Assembly (NCBI GenBank): GCA_030654835.1
Contig: JAURWS010000007.1
Coordinates: forward strand, 29,431-93,430
Length of the DNA stretch: 64,000 bases
Reading direction: 5' to 3'
DNA from: Gammaproteobacteria bacterium
GTDB taxonomy: Bacteria; Pseudomonadota; Gammaproteobacteria; Pseudomonadales; Pseudohongiellaceae
Of this stretch, positions 8,938 through 18,300 are shown one piece after another. Each line of letters starts with the position of its first letter. Positions within the stretch are counted from its first letter, which is position 1. Both the position numbers and the translations under genes were made by a program. The notes beneath the pieces were generated by a model. The model had not been told where the DNA came from, ran no database searches, and worked only from the letters and a program-made list of their open reading frames with translations.

Positions 8938-10026
8938 CTACAGCAAGGATTTCAGGCTCTCGCGGGTGGGCGCAAACACGCCCTTCTCCGTAATCAGCGC
9001 CGTCACCAGCCGTGCCGGGGTCACATCGAATCCAAAGTTGTTGATCGCACTGTGACTGGTCATCACCTGCACACGACTTAGCTGTCCCGTCTCATCCAGC
9101 CCTTGCATGTGTGACACCTCACTGGCATGGCGCTGCTCGATGGGAATCTCGCGCACACCATCGCTCAAACCGAAGTCTATTGTCGACACCGGCAGCGCCA
9201 CATAGAACGGCACACCGTTATCAAACGCCGCCAGCGCCTTGAGATAGGTGCCAATCTTGTTGCAGACATCGCCAGTGGCCGTTGTCCTGTCGCTGCCTAC
9301 CAGACAAAGATCGACCTCGCCGTGCTGCATCAGATGGCCACCCGCATTGTCGACGATCACCGTGTGCGGAATACCCTGCTGCTGCAACTCCCAGGCGGTG
9401 AGGAACGCGCCCTGATTGCGCGGACGAGTCTCGTCCACCCAGACATGCACAGGGATGCCCTTGAAGTGCGCCTTGTAAATCGGCGCCAGCGCCGTGCCCC
9501 AATCGACCGTCGCCAGCCAGCCGGCATTGCAGTGAGTGAGGACGTTGAGGCATTCGGCAGCAGGATTGCGGCGGCGTTTCTCTACCCACGCCAGCTCCAG
9601 CAGTGGCAGTCCATGGTCCCCGATGGCGCTGCAGGCAGCCGCGTCTTCATCTGCCATCAAACGCGCAAGACCCAGGGCGGCAGTGGGGCGCCTCTCGGCC
9701 TCAAGCGACAGCAGCTCGGCCTGCACACGATCCAGTGCCCAGCGCAGATTGACGGCAGTGGGACGAGTCTTCAGCAGGCGCTCGCAGACGCCCGCCAGAT
9801 CGGTGTTCCCTTCGCGCAGAGCAAGGTAAACACCGAAGGCGGCCGTGACGCCGATCAACGGCGCGCCGCGCACCTGCATGCTGATGATGGCGTGGCAGGC
9901 CGAGTCCAGCGTGTGCAGACTGAGAATGTTGAAATGATGGGGCAGCAGGGTCTGATCGATGATCCTGACGCAGTGCTGCGCCTCGTCGAACCAGATCGTG
10001 CGCTGAGGCTGTCCGTTGACCTGCAT
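8938..10026 (-). CDS. mtnA: S-methyl-5-thioribose-1-phosphate isomerase
   Basis: 362 residues of the eIF2B-like family. Family marks are present: ISMQVRGAPLIGVTAAFG, the catalytic-Cys segment NVLTHCNAGWLATV and the catalytic-Asp segment LVGSDRTTATGDVCNKIGTY. It isomerises methylthioribose 1-phosphate to methylthioribulose 1-phosphate in methionine salvage; relatives act on 5-deoxyribose 1-phosphate. Its start codon overlaps the stop of the upstream aldolase-dehydrogenase gene (ATGA-type overlap at 10024-10028), so the two are translationally coupled. None of the mtnB, mtnC or mtnD genes are in the window. Confidence 0.93.
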   Translation of the reverse strand: MQVNGQPQRTIWFDEAQHCVRIIDQTLLPHHFNILSLHTLDSACHAIISMQVRGAPLIGVTAAFGVYLALREGNTDLAGVCERLLKTRPTAVNLRWALDRVQAELLSLEAERRPTAALGLARLMADEDAAACSAIGDHGLPLLELAWVEKRRRNPAAECLNVLTHCNAGWLATVDWGTALAPIYKAHFKGIPVHVWVDETRPRNQGAFLTAWELQQQGIPHTVIVDNAGGHLMQHGEVDLCLVGSDRTTATGDVCNKIGTYLKALAAFDNGVPFYVALPVSTIDFGLSDGVREIPIEQRHASEVSHMQGLDETGQLSRVQVMTSHSAINNFGFDVTPARLVTALITEKGVFAPTRESLKSLL

Positions 10027-12008
10027 CAGATCACCCTGTCGTTGCCGCCATCGACCGGCACCTGCGCGCCAGTGGTGCAGGCAAAGCCTTCCCCGGCCAT
10101 CAGAACCGCCAGCCGGGCGACATCCTTGGAACCGACGCTGCGGCCCAGCACATTGTTCTTCTTGTATTCGTCGACGCTGAGCTGATAGCTGCTGGCACGC
10201 TGCGCCAACACCTCATCTGTCCACAGCCCGGTATCGAAGACCGCGTTCGGGTGAATGGTGTTGACACGAATGCCTTTGCTGCCCAGTTCCAGCGCTGCCA
10301 CACGAGCCAGTTGCGCAAGCCCGGCCTTGGCAACCGAGTAGGCGCCAACCCCCGGCCCGGGCGCTGGCACGTTCTTGGAGCCGATGAACACCACGGAGGA
10401 ATCCAGACCCTGCTCCAGAAACGGGATGCAGGCGCGCAGCATCTTCATATGGGAGCCAAGGTTCAGGCTCATGGACTGTTCCCAGGTCCGCTCGTCCATG
10501 TTCTGCAACTGTCGGCTCGGAGGAAAATTGCCCGCATTGCTGACCAGCGCGTCGATACCACCAAAAGCTGCAACGGCTTGCTGCAAGACCTCGGTGATCT
10601 GTTGCGCGTCGGTCACGTCGCAGACCAGCCCCAACACCTGAGCGGATTTCCAGGCACTGCTGATCTGTGGATTGATATCCAGCGCCACCACGGCAGCACC
10701 CTTGGCGAGGAATGATTCGACACAGGCCTTGCCGATTCCGGACACGGCGCCGGTCACTACCACCACGCGCCCTTCGAATTCGCCGCGCGCCTGTCCACGT
10801 TTGAGTTTGGCCTGCTCCAATTCCCAATACTCGATGTCGAACAGGTCCTGATGTGGCAACGCCGTCCAGCCGCCCAACGCTTCGCCCCACTGAATAGCCT
10901 TCATGGTGTGGGCAGAGATGTCGGCGACGACTCCCAGACGCTTGGCATCGGGCGCGATGTAGAGCATGCCCTTGTCCTTCCAGACGCCGAAGCGCGGCAC
11001 GGTGTCGAGACAGGTGTGATGAGCGGAAGAGTGGCGCTGGAAATAGGCCTGGTAATCAGACTGAAACCGCTGGAGCCCTGCCTGTGGGTTCTCGTCAAAA
11101 ATCGCGGCGAAGACCTTGGTGTGGATGCTGTGGTCGGGCGTCAGCGGACCGCGCGCCGCAATCTCGGCGATGTTTGGCAGCGCCGAATACCCCACGGCCT
11201 CAGCGGAACGATCCCAACGCAACTGCACGGGTGAGCCCATCATTGCACTGGCGGCGCGCCGCAGCGTGGCAAGCTGAGCGAAATCGCTGGCCGTTGCCGA
11301 ATAGGGGGCCTGCGCCAGGATCGCCATGGCACCCTGCTGTTGCAGATAATCTTCGGCCTGACTGACCAGCTCGATCATGCGCTCATAACTGGCGCGGCAA
11401 TCGTCGTCGAAGGTAATGATGCCGTGATGCAGCAGCACGATCCCACGAAGCCTGCTCCAATCCGCACTGCGGGTCGCCTCATACACCTGACGGGCGAGGA
11501 TGAAGCCGGGCATGACATACGGCAGGATCAGCACCGTATCCCCATACAGTTGCCGAAGTTTGGCCTCCCCGCCGGGGGTGTTGCTGATGGCCACTACCGC
11601 ATCAGCGTGCGTGTGGTCGACGTAGCGCCTGGGAATCAGGGCGTGCAGGATAGCTTCCACGGAGGGCGTGGGGGCTGCGGGATCAAGTAACGCAAGCCGC
11701 AGCTCGCGCATCATCTCGGTATCCGTGAGAGAAGGCAGATCTGCCAGGCGTTGCAGATAACTCAGGCGCACCGGCGCAAAGCCACCAGCAGCGATTGTCT
11801 GCAGGTCCCATCCAGAGCCTTTGACATAAAGGACCTCCTCTGGCTCACCGAAGACATTAGTGACAGTACTCTTGACTGAGGTATTGCCGCCACCGTGCAG
11901 CACCAAGTCAGCATTCCGTCCCAGCAAACGAGAGCTATAGACGCGCAACCCCAACTGCGCATCGGCTGCAAAACCGGTGGCCTCGCTTTCATTCCAGAGA
12001 CTCTGCAT
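10026..12008 (-). CDS. Bifunctional class II aldolase / short-chain dehydrogenase
   Basis: 660 residues from the ATG at 12008, preceded by GAGGTG. Residues about 1-400 are a class II (zinc) aldolase: HGGGNTSVKS, YVKGSGWDL, DHTHADAVVA (zinc His pair) and LLHHGIITF. Residues about 420-660 are a Rossmann short-chain dehydrogenase with VVVTGAVSGIGKA, SNAGNFPP and the catalytic YSVAKAG. Relatives cleave L-rhamnulose 1-phosphate and oxidise the lactaldehyde. Coupling to mtnA suggests a sugar-phosphate substrate derived from methylthioribose or 5-deoxyribose (inference): aldol cleavage to dihydroxyacetone phosphate plus an aldehyde, then oxidation or reduction of the aldehyde. Confidence 0.9.
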   Translation of the reverse strand: MQSLWNESEATGFAADAQLGLRVYSSRLLGRNADLVLHGGGNTSVKSTVTNVFGEPEEVLYVKGSGWDLQTIAAGGFAPVRLSYLQRLADLPSLTDTEMMRELRLALLDPAAPTPSVEAILHALIPRRYVDHTHADAVVAISNTPGGEAKLRQLYGDTVLILPYVMPGFILARQVYEATRSADWSRLRGIVLLHHGIITFDDDCRASYERMIELVSQAEDYLQQQGAMAILAQAPYSATASDFAQLATLRRAASAMMGSPVQLRWDRSAEAVGYSALPNIAEIAARGPLTPDHSIHTKVFAAIFDENPQAGLQRFQSDYQAYFQRHSSAHHTCLDTVPRFGVWKDKGMLYIAPDAKRLGVVADISAHTMKAIQWGEALGGWTALPHQDLFDIEYWELEQAKLKRGQARGEFEGRVVVVTGAVSGIGKACVESFLAKGAAVVALDINPQISSAWKSAQVLGLVCDVTDAQQITEVLQQAVAAFGGIDALVSNAGNFPPSRQLQNMDERTWEQSMSLNLGSHMKMLRACIPFLEQGLDSSVVFIGSKNVPAPGPGVGAYSVAKAGLAQLARVAALELGSKGIRVNTIHPNAVFDTGLWTDEVLAQRASSYQLSVDEYKKNNVLGRSVGSKDVARLAVLMAGEGFACTTGAQVPVDGGNDRVI

Positions 12009-12044
12009 AGGGGCACCTCGTGAAGTTGTCCATACCGAAAACGA

Positions 12045-12070
12045 AAAACGCACCTCGAGAGGTGCGTTTT
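12045..12070 (-). terminator. Intrinsic terminator after exbD
   Basis: The arms AAAACGCACCTC (12045-12056) and GAGGTGCGTTTT (12059-12070) are perfectly complementary over 12 bp. Read on the minus strand, the hairpin is followed by a T-rich run (TTTTTCGTTTTC). It ends transcription of exbD before the aldolase gene. Confidence 0.85.
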
Positions 12071-12102
12071 GGGGTCAAGAAAACTGACTAAAGTTTTTTA
12101 TA

Positions 12103-12522
12103 TCAGGGTTCTACTATCGAAATACTGGCGATACCGGCCTGTCTTGCTGCATCCATCACCGCCACCAGCGTTTGCACGTTGGAACGATTGTGCGGCTTGA
12201 CGATCAGGGTAGCGGCGGGGTTTTCCGCCTTGAGACGGTCAATGTTGGAACGCATCTGGCTGAGCAGAATCGGACGCGCTTCGCCATTCAGGATGATATC
12301 GTTGTTGGCGCCCAGTTCCACCAGAATATTCTTCTTCTCGTCCTGTTGCTGATCGGGAGGAGGAGCGTCGTTATTCGGAGTGCTCGCTGCATCAATGGCA
12401 GTCTCGGAAAGGAATGTCGCGGTGACCACGAAGAAGATCAGAAGGATGAACACCACGTCAAGCATGGGGGTCAGGTCTACGTTACTTTCGTCCATCTTTT
12501 TTGTGCTAGCAAGCTTTCTCAT
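12103..12522 (-). CDS. exbD: ExbD/TolR-family proton-channel subunit
   Basis: 139 residues. A short cytoplasmic N terminus is followed by DLTPMLDVVFILLIFFVVT, the single membrane helix with the conserved proton-relay Asp, then a periplasmic domain. ExbD works with ExbB and TonB (or TolQ and TolA) to energise outer-membrane transport. Here no exbB or tonB is adjacent: the gene stands alone between its own terminator and a TetR gene. In some gammaproteobacteria several ExbD copies form a larger cluster; this copy has either been separated or serves a distant ExbB. Confidence 0.88.
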   Translation of the reverse strand: MRKLASTKKMDESNVDLTPMLDVVFILLIFFVVTATFLSETAIDAASTPNNDAPPPDQQQDEKKNILVELGANNDIILNGEARPILLSQMRSNIDRLKAENPAATLIVKPHNRSNVQTLVAVMDAARQAGIASISIVEP

Positions 12523-12578
12523 TATTCTCTACCTACCTTGAAACCCATGGATCAGAACTGCTGATCACTACTTATTTT

Positions 12579-12615
12579 TGATGTGCCAACTGATGTACCA
12601 ACTTAATGTACCAAC
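12579..12615. repeat. Three tandem 12-13 bp repeats upstream of exbD
   Basis: TGATGTGCCAAC, TGATGTACCAAC and TTAATGTACCAAC follow each other without gap, 57-93 bases upstream of the exbD start. On the exbD strand each unit reads GTTGGTACAT or a close variant. The period is near one helical turn. Direct repeats of this spacing can be regulator sites or simple slippage; which applies is not known. Confidence 0.6.
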
Positions 12616-12688
12616 CGAAACTCAGGCGCAAGTATACCCGATATCGATCTCTCTACAATAGCCAGAACGACACTCCTGAAAGACGACC

Positions 12689-13273
12689 TTATTTCAGTGA
12701 GCCGACAATAAACTTAACGATTTCAGCAAGTTGCTTGACAGGCTTGGCATCGCGGGAATTGACACGCAGGCCATACAAAGTATTCAAAAGCAAATCGGCT
12801 GCGAATTCGACAGAAGCACCACTCTTCATTTTGCCGTCCTTTTCTGCATCCTTCAGACGCTTGACCAGCGCCTTGCGGACCACCGCAAAGGAGTTGCGCA
12901 CGATCTTCTGAATCTCTTTGTCGTAATTGATGCTTTCGCACAGAGAGTTGACCAGCAGACAGCCCATGCTGCGCTGCTTGTTGCTGACGGCCAGCACGGC
13001 CAGATCGAAATATTTTTCGATCGCAGCCCAGGGTGCCAGGTCTGCATTATTCAGAGAGGCATCCAGGTCCTTTGCGATCAGCTTGTTGTAGTGATCCAGA
13101 CAGGCCTTGAAGAAGGTGTCCTTGTCGCCGAAGGAATTGTACAAAGTGCCACGGTTGATGCCGGTAACATCCAACAACTTCTGCACAGAGCTGGCCTCGA
13201 AACCTTCACGCCAGAATTGCTCCATCGCATTCGTCAATACATCGTTGTACTCAAACTCAACTGGTCTTGCCAT
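12689..13273 (-). CDS. TetR/AcrR-family transcriptional regulator
   Basis: 194 residues. The N-terminal helix-turn-helix is clear: VLTNAMEQFWREGFEASSV, LLDVTGINRGTLYNSFGDK and DTFFKACLDHYN, as in AcrR/YxaF-type regulators. The ligand-binding C-terminal part (about 80-194) resembles the TetR_C group with CLLVNSLCES. Target genes are unknown. The neighbours on the same strand, DUF445 upstream and exbD downstream, are candidates by position only. Confidence 0.9.
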   Translation of the reverse strand: MARPVEFEYNDVLTNAMEQFWREGFEASSVQKLLDVTGINRGTLYNSFGDKDTFFKACLDHYNKLIAKDLDASLNNADLAPWAAIEKYFDLAVLAVSNKQRSMGCLLVNSLCESINYDKEIQKIVRNSFAVVRKALVKRLKDAEKDGKMKSGASVEFAADLLLNTLYGLRVNSRDAKPVKQLAEIVKFIVGSLK

Positions 13274-13635
13274 AGTAGATTACTCAGTCCTATCTCGAAA
13301 TTGGTTTCAAAAACAATCAGCTATCTTGAACGCTGATCTACGGGATCGTTTTCAACGGCGGCGATTGTATTACAGGAAAAGGGTTTTTACATCTATTGAT
13401 ACAAAATAACACAAATTTGTCAGCGCATTGTCATTATTCTGAGAAGCCCCTTTATGGGACGTCAGCCCTTGATACAGGAAAATTAATTAACCAATTGAAA
13501 TTATATAAGAATTTTAGTAATTTTTGATTAAAAATACACTGAGCCTGTCTTTCGTTCTGGATAGAAGAAAGCACAGTCACTAACAACAAACAAGATAGAA
13601 CACGCGTTCTATTTTTGTGACGAAGGCCACAGAAA
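13274..13635. other. AT-rich intergenic region upstream of the TetR gene
   Basis: About 360 bases without a convincing gene, clearly richer in A and T than the surroundings, especially 13480-13550 (runs such as TTAATTAACCAATTGAAATT). It must hold the TetR promoter on the minus strand and the 3' end of the DUF445 transcript. The only strong structure I see is the inverted repeat at 13595-13612. A 71-residue frame on the minus strand here has no recognisable features. Confidence 0.6.
13595..13612. repeat. Inverted repeat ATAGAAC-N4-GTTCTAT
   Basis: Perfect 7-bp arms with an ACGC spacer, 24 bases beyond the DUF445 stop codon. On the plus strand it is followed by a T run (ATTTTTGTG), on the minus strand by a less regular T-rich stretch. 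It could be a weak terminator or a dimeric regulator site. I cannot tell which. Confidence 0.5.
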
Positions 13636-14367
13636 CTACCAACCCACAGCCTTGGCGACAATACCAATCAGGCCTCCAAGCACCCCACCCCAGACGACCA
13701 GCCAGCCCAGATGCTTCTTGATCATCGCCTGTACTATTTCCTTCACCAGCTGTGGCGTCAGCTCATCGAGACGCCGGTCGACAATATGCTCGACACGGGT
13801 GTAGAGCGATTCCTTTCCCGCTCCCGCCTTGGCAATACCTTCGGCAACACTTTCACGAAACGCATCGGTATCGACAACATCCTGAAAGTAGTCACGCATC
13901 TTGCGCACAAACGGCTCGCGCAGGGGGTTGAGCGCATCACGCCCGCCAAACATGCCGAGCATGGTCCCGAACGAGGACCCCATGATCACGTCCAGGAGAG
14001 ACTCGAACGCCTTGTTCAGATCAAGCTTGTCGATCAACTTGAGTATCTCTGCATCCAGGCTGCTCGACAGACTGCCGGTCTCATGCATGAATTTGGCGAT
14101 GTTCTCCTCACTGAAGAACTGCTGCATGATCATTTTGCGGATGCCGCGCTTGAATTCTTCGAAGTGCAGAGGAACGACTCCTGAGCCATAGAAGCCCGGC
14201 ACCCGCTCGAACAGCATGTGGATCGCCAGCCAGTTGGTGATACTGCCGGAGAGCGCGAAGGCGCCAACACTGGTGACCCAGGGGGCGATGGGTTCGGGTA
14301 GCACCAGACCCAGCAGTACCAGACCCAGGGCCACCAGATTCGTCAACAGACTCATGTCAATTTTCAC
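13636..14367 (-). CDS. DUF445 family membrane protein
   Basis: 243 residues. N-terminal membrane segment (LVALGLVLLGLVLPEPIAP), then GAFALSGSITNWLAIHMLFE, which matches the DUF445 signature of a GA-rich hydrophobic turn followed by NWLA and a HMLF-like motif. A helical middle region follows, and another hydrophobic helix at the C terminus (LVVWGGVLGGLIGIVA). Function in bacteria is unknown. The gene sits alone between nit and the AT-rich region, on the same strand. Confidence 0.82.
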   Translation of the reverse strand: MKIDMSLLTNLVALGLVLLGLVLPEPIAPWVTSVGAFALSGSITNWLAIHMLFERVPGFYGSGVVPLHFEEFKRGIRKMIMQQFFSEENIAKFMHETGSLSSSLDAEILKLIDKLDLNKAFESLLDVIMGSSFGTMLGMFGGRDALNPLREPFVRKMRDYFQDVVDTDAFRESVAEGIAKAGAGKESLYTRVEHIVDRRLDELTPQLVKEIVQAMIKKHLGWLVVWGGVLGGLIGIVAKAVGW

Positions 14368-14470
14368 AGTTCAACAACTCCATCGTGTAGCAACCCACTG
14401 AAAGGCCGCGAATAATACGGGAAAGGCGGTCAAGGGTTCAACCGATAGGGAACATCCTCGACAGGCAGCG

Positions 14471-15334
14471 CTACAGCCTACGGTGCGCCTGCACTGGCAT
14501 CTTGCGCCGCAGCTCGTGCAACCCGGCAATGTCGATCGAGGCTATGGCAACGCCCTCGCCTTTCTCCACACGCGCCAGCACACGGCCCCAGGGATCGACA
14601 ATCATCGAGTGTCCATAGGTCTCCCGGGTGGCGTTATGCACACCGCCCTGGTTGGCAGCCAGCACATAGCACTGATTCTCGATCGCGCGTGCACGCAATA
14701 GGACTTCCCAGTGCGCCTCGCCCGTGACACGGGTGAAAGCAGACGGCACGGTCAAGAGCTCCGCACCACTTTCCAGCAGGCGACGATACAGCTCGGGAAA
14801 GCGCAGGTCATAGCAGATACTCAACCCCACGCGCCCCAGTGGCGTCGGCACACACACCACGGTATCGCCGGGTTCAAAACTACGCGACTCCATATAACGG
14901 GCCTGCGGATCATCGACCTCGACATCAAACAGATGCATCTTGTCGTAGCGTGCAACCAGCTCTCCCCGGGGATCATAGACCAGGCTGGCGGGGCGCACGC
15001 GACCATCGGCGATGAGGTCTGGAGCAGGAACGCTCAATCCAGACGCTGTGGTGGTCAGAGGCCTCGACTTCATTGGCATCGTGCCCGCGATCAGATGAAT
15101 TCCGTGCTCCCGAGCCTTTCCAGAAAGAAACTTCTGCAGCAAAGCGCTGGAGTCCCCCTCGATCTCGGCAAACTGGCCGAGCGGCCCGCCATCCAGCACC
15201 GCGAAATTTTCCGGCAACAGCACGAGGCTGGCTCCCGCATCTGCTGCCTGATCGATCAGGCGACCAGCAGCCTTGAGATTGGCTTCCACGCTGGCGGTGC
15301 TGACCATTTGTACCACTGCTGCCTTGTGATTCAT
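14471..15334 (-). CDS. Nitrilase-superfamily amidase (Nit/omega-amidase type)
   Basis: 287 residues. The catalytic Glu-Lys-Cys triad is visible in LLPENFAVL, YDKMHLFDVEV and LSICYDLRFPELYR. The size and motifs fit the Nit branch, which hydrolyses deaminated glutathione or omega-keto amides as a metabolite-repair enzyme. It lies 15 bases after yhdP and is the last gene of the mreBCD-maf-rng-yhdP-nit run, the same order as in Pseudomonas. The precise substrate is inferred from the family, not shown. Confidence 0.9.
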   Translation of the reverse strand: MNHKAAVVQMVSTASVEANLKAAGRLIDQAADAGASLVLLPENFAVLDGGPLGQFAEIEGDSSALLQKFLSGKAREHGIHLIAGTMPMKSRPLTTTASGLSVPAPDLIADGRVRPASLVYDPRGELVARYDKMHLFDVEVDDPQARYMESRSFEPGDTVVCVPTPLGRVGLSICYDLRFPELYRRLLESGAELLTVPSAFTRVTGEAHWEVLLRARAIENQCYVLAANQGGVHNATRETYGHSMIVDPWGRVLARVEKGEGVAIASIDIAGLHELRRKMPVQAHRRL

Positions 15335-15349
15335 TGCGTCGTTCTGTTC

Positions 15350-18300
15350 CTATTGTGAAACGGTTGGATTCTGGGGAACGGTCGGCGTCGCTCCCTGAAC
15401 TGGCTGAGTGGCCGCACCCTGTGCAGCCTCCGAAGGCGTCCCGAAAACCTGATTCAAGCGGGGCTCCAAGCCCTCCCACGGCCCCTGCAATGTGTACTGG
15501 GCACTGGTCAGGCTGTCCACCTGATCGCCAAAGATCTGATCAAACAGGAAAACGCCGACCGCGACTTGCCAGTTGATCAGATTGTTGAGCACGGCAATTC
15601 CGCTCATCCACGGAATATTGTCACTGACCGGCAACGTGATATACAGGCTGCCGTCGATGGTCTGCTGGACCAGATCGAGCTGCCCGCTAACCTGGAACAG
15701 ACTGGCCGGACCGATGATCTGCAGACGGTCCTGGATATTGACGATCCCGTTGTTCAGCGTCATGACCCCATTGATTTCCTCGTAAGAAAGACCGCTGCTG
15801 AACAAATCATCGCTGAACCGCAGGCGCCGGACCAAGGCGTCGAAATTGATGATGCTGATCAGTTTGAGCGCGCTGTTGGCCGCTCCTGCCCCGCCCTGTT
15901 GAAAGCGCCCGTCCTGAATCTTCATGTCCATGTCACCGCTCAGTCCGGTGACTGCGAAGAATACGGGGCTGCCCGGCCAGTCGAGATTGGCATGAAACTC
16001 CGCGCTCCTGCTCTCCAGGGTGGGGGCGTAGCCGAAACCACTCAAAACCCCGGCGACATCGCCCGCCTGCAGCACTGTGCTCAGATGGCTGTGATGATTT
16101 ATCCCATCGAAGCTCCAGAGGAAGCGCGCCTCTTCGCCCTCTCTGCCCGCCTGCAACCCCCGGGCATTCACAATCAGGTCGGTGAACTCGGCGCCACTTT
16201 CGGTGGGCTCCAGCGTAAATTGCCAGCTTCCGAAATCCGCCTCTCCACGGCGCACCTCATCCGCCACCAAACGCAACCGAGGCAGGCGCCGTGGATCAAA
16301 GGCCTGCAAGGAATCAACTCTTTCCACCGGCCCCGGGGCCAGGAACAGCAGTCTCGACTTTGCAGATTCCTGGCTGTCCGGGCGCTGCACTGCGGTCTGG
16401 GCAGACTCCTTCAACAGGCGCTTCAGGTCAATGACGACGCGCGAAGGGTCCGGTGCGGGCAGGCGCAGATGCGTCAGATGAACATCCAGCGGCACACCAA
16501 AACGGTAGGGTATGCGCATCTCCCCTGCGACCGTCTCGCTCGCCAGCGACAACAGCCAATCACGCTCTTCACTCGCAATCTGCACGTTGACGTTATCGAC
16601 GCTCTGACCAAACACCACCGCCTTCCCCAGAGTCACATCAACGGCGTTGATGGCATCACGCAGGCCGGAGAAATTCGCTGCGGCATCCGACGCGGGGCTG
16701 GCACCCATGACAGTCGGTGGACGCAGAGCCGCGATCCACTCATCGTAATTGAATCGGGACAGTTGGCCAACCACGTCGATACCCGGCGCATCGGCATCCA
16801 GACGACGAATCGTGACGCCCTCGTCGCGCTGCCCGAGAAACACCAGACCATTGCGCATCTGCCCCTGAGCAAGACCGACACTCATTGAACCCAAGGTGCC
16901 GAGAGAGACGCCCAGATCCTGACGATCCTCATGAAAATCAATGCTCAGGCTGAGCGGCAACGCGGAATTCGCCGCCTTGCCCAGTGGCTCGGGGTAATCC
17001 AGCGTCACACCCCGCAGATCCGAGGAAATTGCCAGGCGTTGCTGCGGCAGCGGAGCGGTGCCGCCGTCGCCCGCAGGCGGCTGAATCACGTCCAACCGAG
17101 CCAGGTAGTCAATTTCACCCTCGGCACGGCGCAACAGCCCCTTCACGAACCCACTTTGCCTTGGCCAGTCGCGCAGCGCCTGCATGCCAGTCTTCCCGGT
17201 AAGTTCGACGACAGTCGCGGTACCCCGCACCGCATCGGCCTCACTCCTCAGCGCGACAGACACCGGACGCTCAAAGAGGGTCGCACTCAATGCCTCACCC
17301 TGCAGGCCAGTCTGGGTATTGAAGCGCAGTTGCCCTTCCAGCTGTGAAAAATTCAGATCGAATTCCGGCATGAACAGGGAATTGTCGAGCAGCTCCAGAC
17401 TGACATCGACCTGAGGGATGATATCCGTCTGGCCCAGCGGGATCCGCAGCTCCAGATTCAGCCCGACCTCCCCCTTGGCCTGCCAGCTGGCGAGATAACT
17501 TCCAAAACCACGCGTCACCGGCGTCTCCTGCAGGTAGCGAAGCCCCTGTTGCGCCAGCCCTCTGCCCCGCCCACTCACGCTGAGCCAGTTGCCGACATCA
17601 TCGGGCCCGGGCCGGATGGAGGCCGTGGTCGCATCAAAACCGATATCCAGGGATTCACCGGACTGTATCTGGATATCGACATTGCGATCACTGATCACCA
17701 CATGCCCAAGCAGATTTTCCAGTGCTGGCCACTGCGAATCGAAAAGCAACGTGCCACCGTCGACGTTGTAATACATCTGCAGAGTCTTCTCCTCGGGGGT
17801 CGAACCCGGCAGGACCGAACCCCGGTAGATCACCCCGCTCTGCGTGGCGTTGCCGCCCAGGATTGCACCGTCCAGCCAATTCATCACGTTGCGCAAATTG
17901 TCCTGCACGGCCGGCCCTCGGGGCAGGTACAGCGACTTCTTGCTGACATCCGCTTGCAGAGCACCGACCATCAACTCCAAAGTGGAAGTCAGCTCGTCGG
18001 CAGCTGTCCTGCGAAATTCAGTGGCGAACTGCGCGCGGCCATCAATCATGTCGGACCGCGCCACGATGGTGCTGCTGGCCAGCCGCAGGTGCTGCCCGTC
18101 TGACATATCCAAAGAGAAATTCACGCGACCGTTCACATAGTCGTAAGCCCAGGTGTCATTGAACAACTGAGGCAGCTGGATCATGAAGCGCGACGAATCC
18201 ACCTCTACCATGCCGGCGAGCTTGCGAGCAGCCGCATCGAAGGTGAGCTGCGCATAGCCATCGACACCCCACAGCGCGGGGGCAGCTCCTCGATCACTGA

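Noticed and set aside
15566..16888. A 440-codon open frame on the plus strand inside yhdP
   Set aside because: Antisense to a well-supported family protein; low-quality composition and no start signal. The same applies to the long frames opposite rng, selD and the glycosyltransferase.
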